The notes below the pieces were generated by a model that saw nothing but the letters and a program-made list of their open reading frames with translations, did not search any database and was not told the origin of the DNA. Position numbers and translations under genes: made by a program. Below, piece by piece: positions 17,767 to 26,590 of a DNA stretch of 64,000 nucleotides (position 1 is its first letter; each line of letters opens with the position of its first letter). Where the stretch lies: the NCBI RefSeq assembly GCF_042654345.1, contig NZ_JBHSGB010000010.1, positions 757,038-821,037 on the forward strand, written 5' to 3'. This DNA is from Pararheinheimera marina. Its GTDB lineage: Bacteria; Pseudomonadota; Gammaproteobacteria; Enterobacterales; Alteromonadaceae.

Positions 17767-18549
17767 TCAGCCTGCAAACTTGCCACTATGGAATTTAAAG
17801 TCGGTGTCTGGTTCTGAAATCAGTGAGCTTTCAAGCTGACCAAAAAAACGAACCCGTGCGGAGATATCGGTTTTGGCAATAGTTTGCGCCAGTTCGAGGT
17901 AGTCGCTGAAGTGTCTGGCTTCAGAGCGCAATAAAGACACGTAAAACTCAGCCAGTTCCTGGTCGACGAAATGGGCTAACGCCGCGAAGCGCTCACAGGA
18001 GCGGGCTTCGATATAGGCACCACAAAGCAGCTTGTCGATAAAAATCTGTGGCTCGTGGGTTTTGCAGTTTTGAATTAAGGTCCTGGCGTACCGACTGGCC
18101 GAGATATTCTGGTACGGAATGGCGCGATCGTGCATGATTTCCAGCACCTGACAAAAATGATGCAGCTCTTCGCGGATCAACAGCACCATTTTGCTGATAA
18201 TCAGATCAGAATGTTCAAAGTCCGAGCGGCCAATAATGGATTTACTGAGCTTTTCAGCACTTTTCAGGTCGTCCAGGCTGCCTTCAAAGCGGTAGGCGAA
18301 ATCCTCGAATGGCTTTAACCACTGCAGCAGGTGTTTTGAACTTTCGTCATTGCAGGCGTATCGGCGCAGCAGATACATAGCGGTTTGTGCGGCTTTGAGT
18401 TCACAGACCAAATGGTCCTGCAGCAATATGGCTAACCGCTCAGGTTTAGCGGCTTCATTCAACCACTCTGACGGCGTCTGGCAATGAAGAAACTGCTGAA
18501 TAGGGTCGAGAATTTGGGCGTCAAACTGCATCGGGTGTATCGCTTTCAT
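17767..18549 (-). CDS. miaE: tRNA-(ms2io6A37)-hydroxylase MiaE
   Basis: 260 residues with the ferritin-like four-helix-bundle diiron pattern: E in HLVCELKAAQTA, ExxH in REELHHF, E in GAYIEARSCERF and ExxH in RSEARHF. It hydroxylates the isopentenyl group of ms2i6A37 in tRNAs reading UNN codons, an oxygen-dependent step. It overlaps the 3' end of lpxH (29 bp with the ATG at 18549, 11 bp with the alternative ATG at 18531). Neither start has a clear ribosome site, so the start is uncertain and coupling to lpxH is likely. Confidence 0.92.
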   Translation of the reverse strand: MKAIHPMQFDAQILDPIQQFLHCQTPSEWLNEAAKPERLAILLQDHLVCELKAAQTAMYLLRRYACNDESSKHLLQWLKPFEDFAYRFEGSLDDLKSAEKLSKSIIGRSDFEHSDLIISKMVLLIREELHHFCQVLEIMHDRAIPYQNISASRYARTLIQNCKTHEPQIFIDKLLCGAYIEARSCERFAALAHFVDQELAEFYVSLLRSEARHFSDYLELAQTIAKTDISARVRFFGQLESSLISEPDTDFKFHSGKFAG

Positions 18550-19294
18550 TTAACTTTACAAAATGTAGCTGCCAGCCATCGCGACTGACTTCCAGATAGG
18601 AGCTTTGCTGATACCAGTCGCCAAGCACATAACGTTGGCCGCTCTGGCCATTGGCGAGAGGCACCTGATGCACTGCCGGTCTGTGGGTGTGGCCGTGGAT
18701 CAGGCGCTGAACGCCATAGATGCCCATCACCTTGGGCACTTCGTCTGGTGTCACGTCCATAATGTCACTGCTTTTACCGGCTTTGTCTTTGGCGCTGACC
18801 CGGCGCGCTTTGCGTGCAAGGTGCTGGCGGTACCACAAGGGCAGCGACAGGATCAGGCATTGCCACCAGGGTTGGTCCCACCAGGTGCGAAACTTCTGAT
18901 AGCCCAAATCCAGAGTACAGAGTGAATCGCCGTGCATAAGAAGGGTGGGGTGATCATAAAGTTCCACCACAGTCGCTGGCGCCAGCAGCTGAAGCCCGGC
19001 CCGTTTGGCATAACGCTGTTTCAGTAAGAAATCGCGATTGCCGTGGCAAAAGTAAACCGGCACCCCGCTGTCAGACAGCGCCTTGGTCGCCTGAGCCACC
19101 TGAGCCAATAAGGCTTCAGGGTTGTCATCGCCAATCCAGACTTCGAACAAATCGCCGAGGATATACAAGGCCTCTGCCTGCGTGGCTTCCTGCTGCAGGA
19201 AGCGCAAAAAAGCGGCCGTGATATCGGGCCGCTCTGAGCTTAAGTGCAAATCGGCAATAAATAGCGTGCGGCTATTTGTGTTGCCCTTATTCAC
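18521..19294 (-). CDS. lpxH: UDP-2,3-diacylglucosamine diphosphatase LpxH
   Basis: 257 residues from GTG 19294. Calcineurin-like metallophosphoesterase motifs are in order: DLHLS, GDLFEVWIGDD, GNRDF and, near the C-terminus, IHGHTHRP. It cleaves UDP-diacylglucosamine to lipid X in lipid A synthesis at the inner face of the inner membrane. The open frame extends back to TTG 19315, but GTG 19294 has AAGG upstream and overlaps the ppiB stop by 8 bp, so I prefer it. It sits in a ppiB-lpxH-miaE operon; E. coli also has ppiB-lpxH. Confidence 0.93.
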   Translation of the reverse strand: MNKGNTNSRTLFIADLHLSSERPDITAAFLRFLQQEATQAEALYILGDLFEVWIGDDNPEALLAQVAQATKALSDSGVPVYFCHGNRDFLLKQRYAKRAGLQLLAPATVVELYDHPTLLMHGDSLCTLDLGYQKFRTWWDQPWWQCLILSLPLWYRQHLARKARRVSAKDKAGKSSDIMDVTPDEVPKVMGIYGVQRLIHGHTHRPAVHQVPLANGQSGQRYVLGDWYQQSSYLEVSRDGWQLHFVKLNESDTPDAV

Positions 19295-19784
19295 CAGTAA
19301 TTTCAGCCTTTTCAATCACGACAGCGTCTACTGGCACGTCGGCATGACCGAATTTACGGCCAGTGGCTACGGCTTTGATTTTATCGACAATATCCAAGCC
19401 TTCGACCACTTCGCCGAATACGCAGTAACCCCAGCCCTGAGAGGATTCGGAACTGAAATCCAGGAAGTCATTGTTGGCCACGTTGATAAAGAACTGGCAG
19501 GTTGCAGAATGCGGGTCGCTGGTACGGGCCATCGCAATGGTGCCTTTTTTATTCGACACTTTGTTGTTGGCTTCGTTTTTAATTGGCTTTTGCGTGTCTT
19601 TCTGTTCCATTTCAGGGGTGAAACCACCGCCCTGGATCATAAAGCCGTTAATCACACGGTGGAAAATGGTGTTGTCGTAAAAACCATCTTTTACATAGCT
19701 CAGAAAGTTTTCCACAGTCGCCGGGGCTTTATCAGCGAATAATTGCAGCGTAATAACGCCATAATTGGTGTGCAAACGAACCAT
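19287..19784 (-). CDS. ppiB: Peptidyl-prolyl cis-trans isomerase B (cyclophilin)
   Basis: 165 residues, cytoplasmic form without signal peptide. Cyclophilin motifs are visible: FHRVINGFMIQGG near residue 40, the MARTSDPHSATCQFFIN segment near residue 85, and VFGEVVEG near 127. First gene of the minus-strand ppiB-lpxH-miaE operon and divergent from cysS, an arrangement known in E. coli. A TAAGGAG ribosome site precedes ATG. Confidence 0.95.
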   Translation of the reverse strand: MVRLHTNYGVITLQLFADKAPATVENFLSYVKDGFYDNTIFHRVINGFMIQGGGFTPEMEQKDTQKPIKNEANNKVSNKKGTIAMARTSDPHSATCQFFINVANNDFLDFSSESSQGWGYCVFGEVVEGLDIVDKIKAVATGRKFGHADVPVDAVVIEKAEITGE

Positions 19785-19935
19785 TACAAACTCCTTAGGA
19801 TAAAAGTGCCGCTAGTTTAACGCAGCTGAGGCTTTTCACAAAACATCCTGTCTGCAGTGTGCGGAGGATAGCTCATCCCTGAGGCCGGTGTTACACTATC
19901 GCGTTTTCAACCGGATGAAGTCACCGAGGAGTACC

Positions 19936-21315
19936 ATGCTGCATATTTTTAATACCCTGACCCGTAAAAAAGAGCCTTTTGTTCCTTTACGGCCCGGCAA
20001 GGTATCAATGTATGTCTGCGGTATTACCATTTATGACTTCTGTCACGTCGGTCATGCCCGTACTTATGTTGCCTTTGATGTGATTAACCGTTATCTGCGT
20101 TTCAGCGGTTATGACGTGACTTATGTGCGCAATATCACTGACGTGGACGATAAAATTATCAAGCGTGCCAATGAAAACGGCGAAAGCTGCGATGCACTGA
20201 CGGCGCGTTATACCCTGGCGATGCATGACGATTTTAATGCGCTGGGCCTGATGCCTGCCGATATTGAACCGCGGGTCACCACCCATATGCAGGAAATCAT
20301 CGAGCTGATTGAAACCCTCGTCAGCAAAGGCTATGCCTATGTCGCTAAAAATGGCGATGTGTTGTTTGATGTCAGCAAATACGAGGCCTATGGTCAGCTC
20401 AGCCAACAAAACCTGGAGATGCTGCAAGCCGGTGCCCGGGTGGAAGTGGACGAAGCCAAAGATGACCCGCTGGATTTTGTGCTGTGGAAAATGGCGAAGC
20501 CTGGTGAACCGCATTGGTCATCGCCTTGGGGCGAAGGCCGTCCTGGCTGGCACATTGAATGCTCGGCGATGAGCGCGAAGCACCTGGGCAAGCATTTCGA
20601 TATTCATGGTGGCGGTTCTGATTTGCAGTTCCCGCATCACGAAAACGAAATTGCACAGTCCTGCTGCGCCCATGATTCACCTTATGTGAATACCTGGATC
20701 CACACAGGTATGGTGCAGGTGGATAAAGAAAAAATGTCCAAGTCACTGGGCAATTTCTTTACCGTGAAAGACGTATTGGCGGACCACAACGCGGAAGCCG
20801 TGCGGTATTTCCTGATCTCCAGCCAGTACCGCAGCCAGCTGAATTACTCCAAAGAAAACCTGGAACAGGCGCAGTCGGCGTTAGGCCGCCTCTACACAGC
20901 GCTGCGTGAAGTGACGCCAGCAGAGCAGGTCCGCTTGGACAACAGCTATGTGGCGAGCTTCAAAGCGGCGATGGACGATGATTTTAATACCGCGCTGGCC
21001 TTGCCCGTGCTGTTTGAACTGGCCCGTGACATCAATAAAGAAAAAGCGGCCAACCCGGCCAAAGCGTCTGAGCTTGCGGCGCTGCTGAAAACCCTGGGTG
21101 CTGTGTTGGGCATTTTGCAAGGCGATGCAGAGGCTTACCTGCAAGCGGGGACTGCCGCTGATGATGTAGCAGAAATTGAAGCCCTCATTGCCGAGCGTAA
21201 TGCAGCCCGTGCAGCGAAAGACTGGGCCGCGGCCGATGCGGCCCGTGACGCCTTAACTGCAAAAGGCATCATTCTTGAAGACAAAGCAGGTGTCACCAGC
21301 TGGCGTCGTGCCTGA
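19936..21315 (+). CDS. cysS: Cysteinyl-tRNA synthetase
   Basis: 459 residues from ATG 19936, which has a GAGGAGT ribosome site; the upstream in-frame ATG at 19888 would add 16 non-conserved residues. Class I synthetase signatures are the HIGH-type HVGHA near residue 37 and KMSKS (in KEKMSKSLGN) near residue 269. Zinc ligands C28 and the later Cys/His cluster (ECSAMS, HHENE) are present. Confidence 0.97.
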   Translation: MLHIFNTLTRKKEPFVPLRPGKVSMYVCGITIYDFCHVGHARTYVAFDVINRYLRFSGYDVTYVRNITDVDDKIIKRANENGESCDALTARYTLAMHDDFNALGLMPADIEPRVTTHMQEIIELIETLVSKGYAYVAKNGDVLFDVSKYEAYGQLSQQNLEMLQAGARVEVDEAKDDPLDFVLWKMAKPGEPHWSSPWGEGRPGWHIECSAMSAKHLGKHFDIHGGGSDLQFPHHENEIAQSCCAHDSPYVNTWIHTGMVQVDKEKMSKSLGNFFTVKDVLADHNAEAVRYFLISSQYRSQLNYSKENLEQAQSALGRLYTALREVTPAEQVRLDNSYVASFKAAMDDDFNTALALPVLFELARDINKEKAANPAKASELAALLKTLGAVLGILQGDAEAYLQAGTAADDVAEIEALIAERNAARAAKDWAAADAARDALTAKGIILEDKAGVTSWRRA

Positions 21316-21324
21316 CACTGAGCA

Positions 21325-21648
21325 ATGAGCATACTGTCGCTGCAGTCACTGCGTTACTCAGTACCGGCGTTGCTCAGCAGTGCACTATTATGGTGGGCAC
21401 TGCTGAGTGCCACTTCCGCGCATAGCGCTGCAGGTGGTACACCTATGTTGCTCACCTTTTTTGCACTTTTTCTGGCACCGGTGTCCATTATCAGTGGTGT
21501 CTGGATGCTGCTCTGCTGTCTGACCCGTTCAGTTTTTGTTGTTCAGCACTGGTCAGCATGCAGTGTTGCTGACCGGGTCTGCTGGTGCTGTGCCGTGCTG
21601 CTTTGCTGCATCCTTCTGTTATCTCTGTTGTTTTTCAGCATCGTCTAA
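21325..21648 (+). CDS. Small hydrophobic membrane protein, unknown
   Basis: 107 residues with about three predicted membrane helices (about 9-30, 40-66, 82-107) and an unusual number of Cys and Trp. It begins 9 bp after the cysS stop, so could be read through from cysS. I do not recognise the family. The ribosome site is weak (CTGAG), and a spurious frame cannot be excluded, though the regular hydrophobic spacing favours a real gene. Confidence 0.45.
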   Translation: MSILSLQSLRYSVPALLSSALLWWALLSATSAHSAAGGTPMLLTFFALFLAPVSIISGVWMLLCCLTRSVFVVQHWSACSVADRVCWCCAVLLCCILLLSLLFFSIV

Positions 21649-21771
21649 ACCTTATTGCTCCTTTATTGTCTCGCCGACCATAAAATGACGTCGAACACTC
21701 CATTTATATTTCTATTAGATTCAATGGCTTAAATTTCTATTGCTGTTTTTGCGCACAAAAACATTGCGAAT

Positions 21772-21827
21772 ATACTGTGTGGCGCATAGTATTTGCTGTG
21801 TGTCGCACAGTATGTGTCGCACAGTAT
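21772..21827. promoter_or_regulatory. Cluster of PadR-type operators
   Basis: A 14 bp unit GTGTCGCACAGTAT occurs twice head to tail without a gap (21800-21813 and 21814-21827), and a degenerate third unit sits at 21777-21792. The units build palindromes of form ATACTGTG-N5-CACAGTAT. The cluster ends 14 bp before the PadR-family start codon, the expected place for autoregulation. Repeats are seen; the binding protein is inferred. Confidence 0.6.
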
Positions 21828-21841
21828 AAGGAAACATCGAA

Positions 21842-22186
21842 ATGACCACATCGCAACTGGACAAAATGCGGCTGGAGTTAAGGCGGGGCGTGCTGGTGCT
21901 GGCGGTTTTGGCGTCGTTAAAGCAACCGCATTATGGCTATTCATTACGCAAACAATTGCAAGACGCTGGTGTAGAGATTGATGAAGGCACCTTGTACCCG
22001 CTGATCCGGCGGCTGGCAGAGCAGGGGGTGCTCGACAGCGAGTGGCAGCAGGCCGAAGGGCGGGAGCGTCGCTACTACCAATTGAATCAGCAAGGGCAGC
22101 AGTTATTGCAACAACTGCGACAGGAGTGGTTGCTGCTTGGTAGCGCACTTTCACCCTTACTGAACACTCTTTCGGAGGCAGAATAA
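21842..22186 (+). CDS. PadR-family transcriptional regulator
   Basis: 114 residues. An N-terminal winged helix-turn-helix has the PadR hallmarks HYGYSLRKQL, GTLYPLIRRLAEQGVL and the RRYYQLN wing. It lacks the long C-terminal dimerisation region, as in the short PadR-s2 type. The next gene starts 1 bp after its stop and encodes a HAAS-like membrane protein, a recurrent pairing with PadR regulators. Likely represses its own operon through the operator cluster just upstream. Confidence 0.9.
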   Translation: MTTSQLDKMRLELRRGVLVLAVLASLKQPHYGYSLRKQLQDAGVEIDEGTLYPLIRRLAEQGVLDSEWQQAEGRERRYYQLNQQGQQLLQQLRQEWLLLGSALSPLLNTLSEAE

Positions 22187-22187
22187 G

Positions 22188-23150
22188 ATGGAATTATTGG
22201 AACGTTATCTGAGCGCCGTAGCGCGTGAACTCCCGGAGTCACTGCGGGATGAAATCAGCCGCGAGCTGAAAGCCAATCTGCTCGACAGTGCAGAGCAGAA
22301 GGAACAAGAGCTTGGCCGAGTGTTAAACGGTAGCGAATGGGCTGAGCTTTTAAGGCAATGTGGCCACCCGGCTCGGGTCGCACGGCAATTTGTGCCTGTG
22401 CGCCCGCTGGTGGCTGCTGACGACATGCCTCTGTTGTGGCATGTACTGGCGATGGTGATTGGGGTTATTTTTGTATTCGAAGTGGTGGAAGCGTCAGCCC
22501 GGCTGGTGTTTTCCGACCCCAATCCGTTTCGTTTTGTCTTTCAGCTGTTGGCTGATGTGATCCGTCAAGGTTGTTTTGTGTTTGCCGTGATAGTGATCTC
22601 GTTCTGGCTGGCGGCTCAGGATGGCCGCAGTCTGTCGTCACGTTGTGCGCAGTTATGGGAGCCGTCACAGTTACCCAAAGCCGAGCAATCCTGGCGCTAC
22701 ATCCGGTTAAGTGACGTCTTTACCGACCTGGCCACTTATATCTTTGTGCTGGTGTTGACCACTATGCCTGTTTGGATGAGTGACGCTCAGCAACAAGGCC
22801 TGCTGCTGGTATTCAACAGCGACGCGCAATTGTGGTTATGGTTTTTCAGCCCGGTGATGGCGTTATCGGTCGCCTTTTGTTTCTGGCAATTGCAACGCCG
22901 TTTATGGAGCAAAGCCATGCTGACAACGGCCATTGCTGTGAATCTGAGTTGGCTGGCGATGTTGGTTTGGCTGGGCTTGCAATACCCGCTGTGGCAACAA
23001 CCGCTACTGGAAGCCCGGCACGAGCCCTTGGCCGGCATGTTGACGCAATTGCAGTTAGAACGGGGGCTCAGCTGGGGTCTGCTGGTGTCGTCGTTGTTCC
23101 CAGGCTATGAAGTGCTGCGGGATTCGTTGCGCTTGCGTCAATGGGACTGA
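22188..23150 (+). CDS. Membrane protein with N-terminal HAAS-like domain
   Basis: 320 residues. The soluble N-terminal 65 residues (YLSAVARELPESLRDEIS ... LRQCGHPARVARQF) look like the HAAS/permease-prefix alpha-helical domain often coded beside PadR regulators. Six or so membrane helices follow. A GGAGG ribosome site lies inside the end of the padR gene, so the two are translationally coupled. Function unknown; a regulatory or transport-accessory role is only inferred from the pairing. Confidence 0.65.
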   Translation: MELLERYLSAVARELPESLRDEISRELKANLLDSAEQKEQELGRVLNGSEWAELLRQCGHPARVARQFVPVRPLVAADDMPLLWHVLAMVIGVIFVFEVVEASARLVFSDPNPFRFVFQLLADVIRQGCFVFAVIVISFWLAAQDGRSLSSRCAQLWEPSQLPKAEQSWRYIRLSDVFTDLATYIFVLVLTTMPVWMSDAQQQGLLLVFNSDAQLWLWFFSPVMALSVAFCFWQLQRRLWSKAMLTTAIAVNLSWLAMLVWLGLQYPLWQQPLLEARHEPLAGMLTQLQLERGLSWGLLVSSLFPGYEVLRDSLRLRQWD

Positions 23151-23178
23151 CGGCAGCGCCGCATCGCAAAGCGGGCAC

Positions 23179-24306
23179 TTACAAACGCCCGCTTTGGATT
23201 AAACCGTAAACCATACCAAATAAGCCGCCGCCATAACCGACCACCAGGCCAAACAGACAGCCCAGCTTCTGCCAGAGCACACTGCGCCGTCCCGCTGCGC
23301 TGAACAGTGCTTTTTGCTCCAGCCCAGGTGCAATCAATTGCCACATCCGGTATTGCTGCCGACTCAGTCCCGCCAGAAAGACGGTGAAGCAGAGCAGAGG
23401 AGCGACAGCCCCAGAAGTGAGCTCATAGGCAGCTGTCAGGGCCAGGCCACTAAGCAGCACCCAGGCAACCGTCTGATTACGCAACTTGCGTAGTTGCTGG
23501 CGCAAAACAGGTGAATCGGCATTTTTAATCGGCTGCTGCATGCCGATAATGACGCCAATGACCGCAACAAAAGCGCCCAGCATGGCACCACTGAACAGCA
23601 GCAGCCATTTTGCCCAGCCGCTTTGGCTGGCCGCCAGACCTGAAACCGTCGCGGCTGCGGCAGGTGGCGCAACGCTGCTCAGCACTGCACAGACGGCGGT
23701 GGTTAAGCCCAGCCCTGGCGCAGTGGAGCACAACAATTCGCCGCCCCGTCGCAACCACTGGGCTTTTAATAACTCGCGCACCCGCTGCAGTTTTTTGCGC
23801 ACATTGGCTTCGGTTAACCCGAGCAGTTGTGCCACCTGCTGACTGTTTTGTTCTTCGCGATAAAACAGCAGTACTATCTCCCGGCTTTCGTCGGGCAGCT
23901 GCTCTATCAGGCTGCCAATCAACTGATTTTGCTGCTCACGCGCTAAATCTTGCTCAGGCTCTATACCTGAACAAAAGGATTCCAGTAAGGCTTCAGCTTC
24001 TTCACCACGTTCAGTGCTTTGAACCCTGTTGTCACGCAGATAATGAAAAGCGCGGTAGCGGGTGATTTGTCGCAGCCAGGGTAAGAAGCTGGCCGGATTG
24101 TTCAAACTATGCAGCTGTTTCCAGGCATAAATAAACACTTGTTGGGTAATGTCTTCGCTGGCATCCAAATCTTTCACTATCGCCAGCGCAATGCTGCTGA
24201 CCGTGCGTTGACTTTGTTGCATCAGACGACTGAATGCCTGGACATCCCCCTGGCCTGCTGCCAGTACATCTGGCAGCAGGCGTTGTTCCTGAGTTTGACT
24301 GGTCAT
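23179..24306 (-). CDS. ECF sigma factor with C-terminal membrane domain
   Basis: 375 residues. The first 190 form an ECF sigma-70 factor: region 2 (about 20-90, with DITQQVFIYAWKQL and FLPWLRQITRYRA) and region 4 helix-turn-helix (about 130-185, EIVLLFYREEQNSQQVAQLLG). The remaining 185 residues contain about five hydrophobic helices, which ordinary ECF factors of about 190 residues lack. The tail may act as an in-cis anti-sigma or tether. Its start is 3 bp from the stop of the alpha/beta hydrolase upstream, so they form one operon. Convergent with the HAAS gene. Confidence 0.85.
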   Translation of the reverse strand: MTSQTQEQRLLPDVLAAGQGDVQAFSRLMQQSQRTVSSIALAIVKDLDASEDITQQVFIYAWKQLHSLNNPASFLPWLRQITRYRAFHYLRDNRVQSTERGEEAEALLESFCSGIEPEQDLAREQQNQLIGSLIEQLPDESREIVLLFYREEQNSQQVAQLLGLTEANVRKKLQRVRELLKAQWLRRGGELLCSTAPGLGLTTAVCAVLSSVAPPAAAATVSGLAASQSGWAKWLLLFSGAMLGAFVAVIGVIIGMQQPIKNADSPVLRQQLRKLRNQTVAWVLLSGLALTAAYELTSGAVAPLLCFTVFLAGLSRQQYRMWQLIAPGLEQKALFSAAGRRSVLWQKLGCLFGLVVGYGGGLFGMVYGLIQSGRL

Positions 24307-24309
24307 GGG

Positions 24310-25233
24310 TTAATCCTTTAAAAAAGCCTGCACTTTGCTGAGAAACCAGCTGGGTTGGTCCAGCATAATAAAATGCCGTGCTCTTGGTGCAAATTCAAGC
24401 TCAAGCTGTTGAATTCCTGCCAGTTGTTCACGGTACAGCTTTGCCGCTTGTGCTTGCTGCTCACGGGTTGGCAGGCCGGCATTGGCACCAAGGAACAGTA
24501 CTTTGTCATCGATGGCCGGCATCTTGCTGCGAATATCGCTGGTCAGCAGTTCCGCCACCAATTGGCCTGTGCGTTTTGGATCCGAGCTGGCCGCCATTTG
24601 CAGCACCAGGCGCTGAGCGGCCGGGGTCACTGCCTGAATGTGAATACCTTGCTTTGTCATGGCTTTAAGCTGCTCAGCGCTCATCGCCTGGTACAGGGCT
24701 TGTAGTTGCGCAGCCTGAGGTTGCATCTGGGCTGCAGTGGTCTGATTCGACTGCGTAAAAATGGGGGCAAGAAACGGCAAGCCATCTACGGCCACCACTT
24801 TGCCTGTTAACTCCGGGTACTGGCTGGCCAGATTCAGCGCGAGGAACGAACCCATACTGTGGCCAATCACTACCGGCTGGTGCAGGGTGTGCTGACGGAT
24901 GTAGTCAGCCAGCTGCTCTGTCAGGGTCTGCAGCAGGTGGCCCTGATGGGCCGAGCTTGCTGTTTGGCCAAGACCTTTAACATTGATCAGGTGCAGTTGG
25001 TGATCCTGACTCAGTACTTCGGCGCTTTGTTGCCAAACCCTTTGGTCTGACATCAGGCCCGGGATCAGAATAACGGCAGGGCCTTTCCCTCGCACTTCTA
25101 CGTCAAATTGCCGCTCTTCAGCTTTCAGATTGCCAGCCAGTACACCGGCGACAATGGTCAGACTGATGGCGAAATGGGTCCAGAAGCCAGGTTTTTTAGC
25201 GGCATTTTTATTGATGATCGTTTTGGTGCTCAT
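24310..25233 (-). CDS. Exported or membrane-anchored alpha/beta hydrolase
   Basis: 307 residues. An N-terminal hydrophobic segment (about 18-36) could be a signal peptide or anchor. Alpha/beta hydrolase features are the oxyanion region LIPGLMSD near 57, nucleophile elbow GHSMGS near 125 and a late catalytic His in ARHFIMLDQP near 290. Substrate unknown; esterase or lipase-like. First gene of an operon with the membrane-tailed ECF sigma factor. Confidence 0.8.
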   Translation of the reverse strand: MSTKTIINKNAAKKPGFWTHFAISLTIVAGVLAGNLKAEERQFDVEVRGKGPAVILIPGLMSDQRVWQQSAEVLSQDHQLHLINVKGLGQTASSAHQGHLLQTLTEQLADYIRQHTLHQPVVIGHSMGSFLALNLASQYPELTGKVVAVDGLPFLAPIFTQSNQTTAAQMQPQAAQLQALYQAMSAEQLKAMTKQGIHIQAVTPAAQRLVLQMAASSDPKRTGQLVAELLTSDIRSKMPAIDDKVLFLGANAGLPTREQQAQAAKLYREQLAGIQQLELEFAPRARHFIMLDQPSWFLSKVQAFLKD

Positions 25234-25589
25234 TGACGTAGTCTCCGTGTGGTTTGAAATTAATTGCTGTGTTTAATTCCAAGTGCCGGCAGACGAACTG
25301 ACTGTGACAAAAATTTTTGATTTTTTTTCGGCAAGACTAAGGCTACTGATTTACCTCGGTTTTTTTATCAGCGTTGCAGAGCAGTTTTCAGCCGTCAGTT
25401 TTGAGAACAGCATTCAGCCAAGGTAAAGCTAAGGGCCGTAAACTGAAACTGTCAGCCTGATTGCACTCCAGCTGACACAACCCATTTTGCCAGCCTTGTT
25501 GGCTGGCAATGGCGGTGATCCTGTAAAGGATGCACTGACAGACATGCAGGAAGGGGTTCAGGGATGAACCCAACTTGCGTCTCTCTCCT
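25234..25589. other. 356 bp without a recognisable gene
   Basis: Lies between the minus-strand hydrolase gene and the 3' end of the LysR gene. It holds an AT-rich stretch near 25310-25370, where the hydrolase promoter probably is, and a perfect stem GCCAGCC/GGCTGGC (25490-25508) without a T run. A 61-codon frame on the minus strand has no ribosome site or familiar sequence. Confidence 0.5.
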
Positions 25590-26501
25590 TTACTGCGTTA
25601 ACAGCTGATGAATTTGTCGCCGAAGCCAGGCGAGTACAAAATCCCCTTGTGTTCTGGAATGCCAGATTTGTGACACTTGCACCGGTGAGAGCTCAACGGG
25701 GCAAGGCCTGGTGGTCAGCTGAGGGTTTTGGCTGCAGGCTTGTTCTGCAATGGAAGCCAGGCAAGTGAGCAGCAGATCGGTCTCTGCCAGCATGGCCGCC
25801 GGGGTCATAAAGCTGGACAATCCAGCCACCACCTGACGTTTATACCCTTGTAGCGCCAGGGCTTTATCCACCAGGCCGTGCATGTCTCCGGTTAAGGTGG
25901 TCATCAGGTGCCGGGCCTGGCAGTAGTCACTGAATGACAATTCAGCATTTAACGCCAGCGGGTGACTGACAGACAGCAGAACCACAAAGTGTTCCTGCTG
26001 CAATTTCTGTTGGTAAAAGGTCAGTGGCAAGTCCTGGTAGAAACCGGCGATGGCTAGGTCGCAATCACCGCGTTCCAGCTCCATCTTTGGCAGCTGGCCT
26101 TGGGTATTGCGAAACACCAACTGCAGTTGCGGCGCCTCTCTGGCAAGTACGGGCAACAGCTTGGGTAATAACAGTTGCTCAATATAGTCCGTACTGTAAA
26201 TCCGCAGCTGGCGTTTTTGCTGATGCAAGCCAGGAGACTGTGCATTCTGGTAAAACTGTTCCAGCTGTGCGACCAGGCCGAGCAGTTCGGTGGCCAGTCG
26301 TTCTGCCCTTGGAGTCGCCGTCAGGCCGCGGGCGGCACGCACAAACAGCGGATCGTCAAATTCTTTGCGTAACCTGTTTAATTGGTGGCTCAGCGCTGGC
26401 TGGCTCAAATGCATCCGTTGGGCAGCACGGGTCAGATTCAACTCTTCATACACCACTTTAAACAGCAACAGCAGGTTCAGATCATGGTTACTGATATTCA
26501 T
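25590..26501 (-). CDS. LysR-family transcriptional regulator
   Basis: 303 residues, the standard LysR size. N-terminal winged helix-turn-helix (DLNLLLLFKVVYEELNLT, then AAQRMHLSQPALSHQLNRL) and C-terminal periplasmic-binding-like effector domain from about residue 90. It is divergent from the exported DJ-1/PfpI gene with a short shared spacer (26502-26590), so that gene is its probable target. Effector unknown. Confidence 0.92.
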   Translation of the reverse strand: MNISNHDLNLLLLFKVVYEELNLTRAAQRMHLSQPALSHQLNRLRKEFDDPLFVRAARGLTATPRAERLATELLGLVAQLEQFYQNAQSPGLHQQKRQLRIYSTDYIEQLLLPKLLPVLAREAPQLQLVFRNTQGQLPKMELERGDCDLAIAGFYQDLPLTFYQQKLQQEHFVVLLSVSHPLALNAELSFSDYCQARHLMTTLTGDMHGLVDKALALQGYKRQVVAGLSSFMTPAAMLAETDLLLTCLASIAEQACSQNPQLTTRPCPVELSPVQVSQIWHSRTQGDFVLAWLRRQIHQLLTQ

Positions 26502-26590
26502 AATTTGGATGGCTTGTATTTAATCAATTCATTTCATCTGAATCTACGCTGCACCTAGACTGCATGCAACCAACACAAGAGGACAAACCG

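Noticed and set aside
25388..25573. 61-codon minus-strand frame between the hydrolase and LysR genes
   Set aside because: No ribosome site or recognisable sequence; covers a hairpin.
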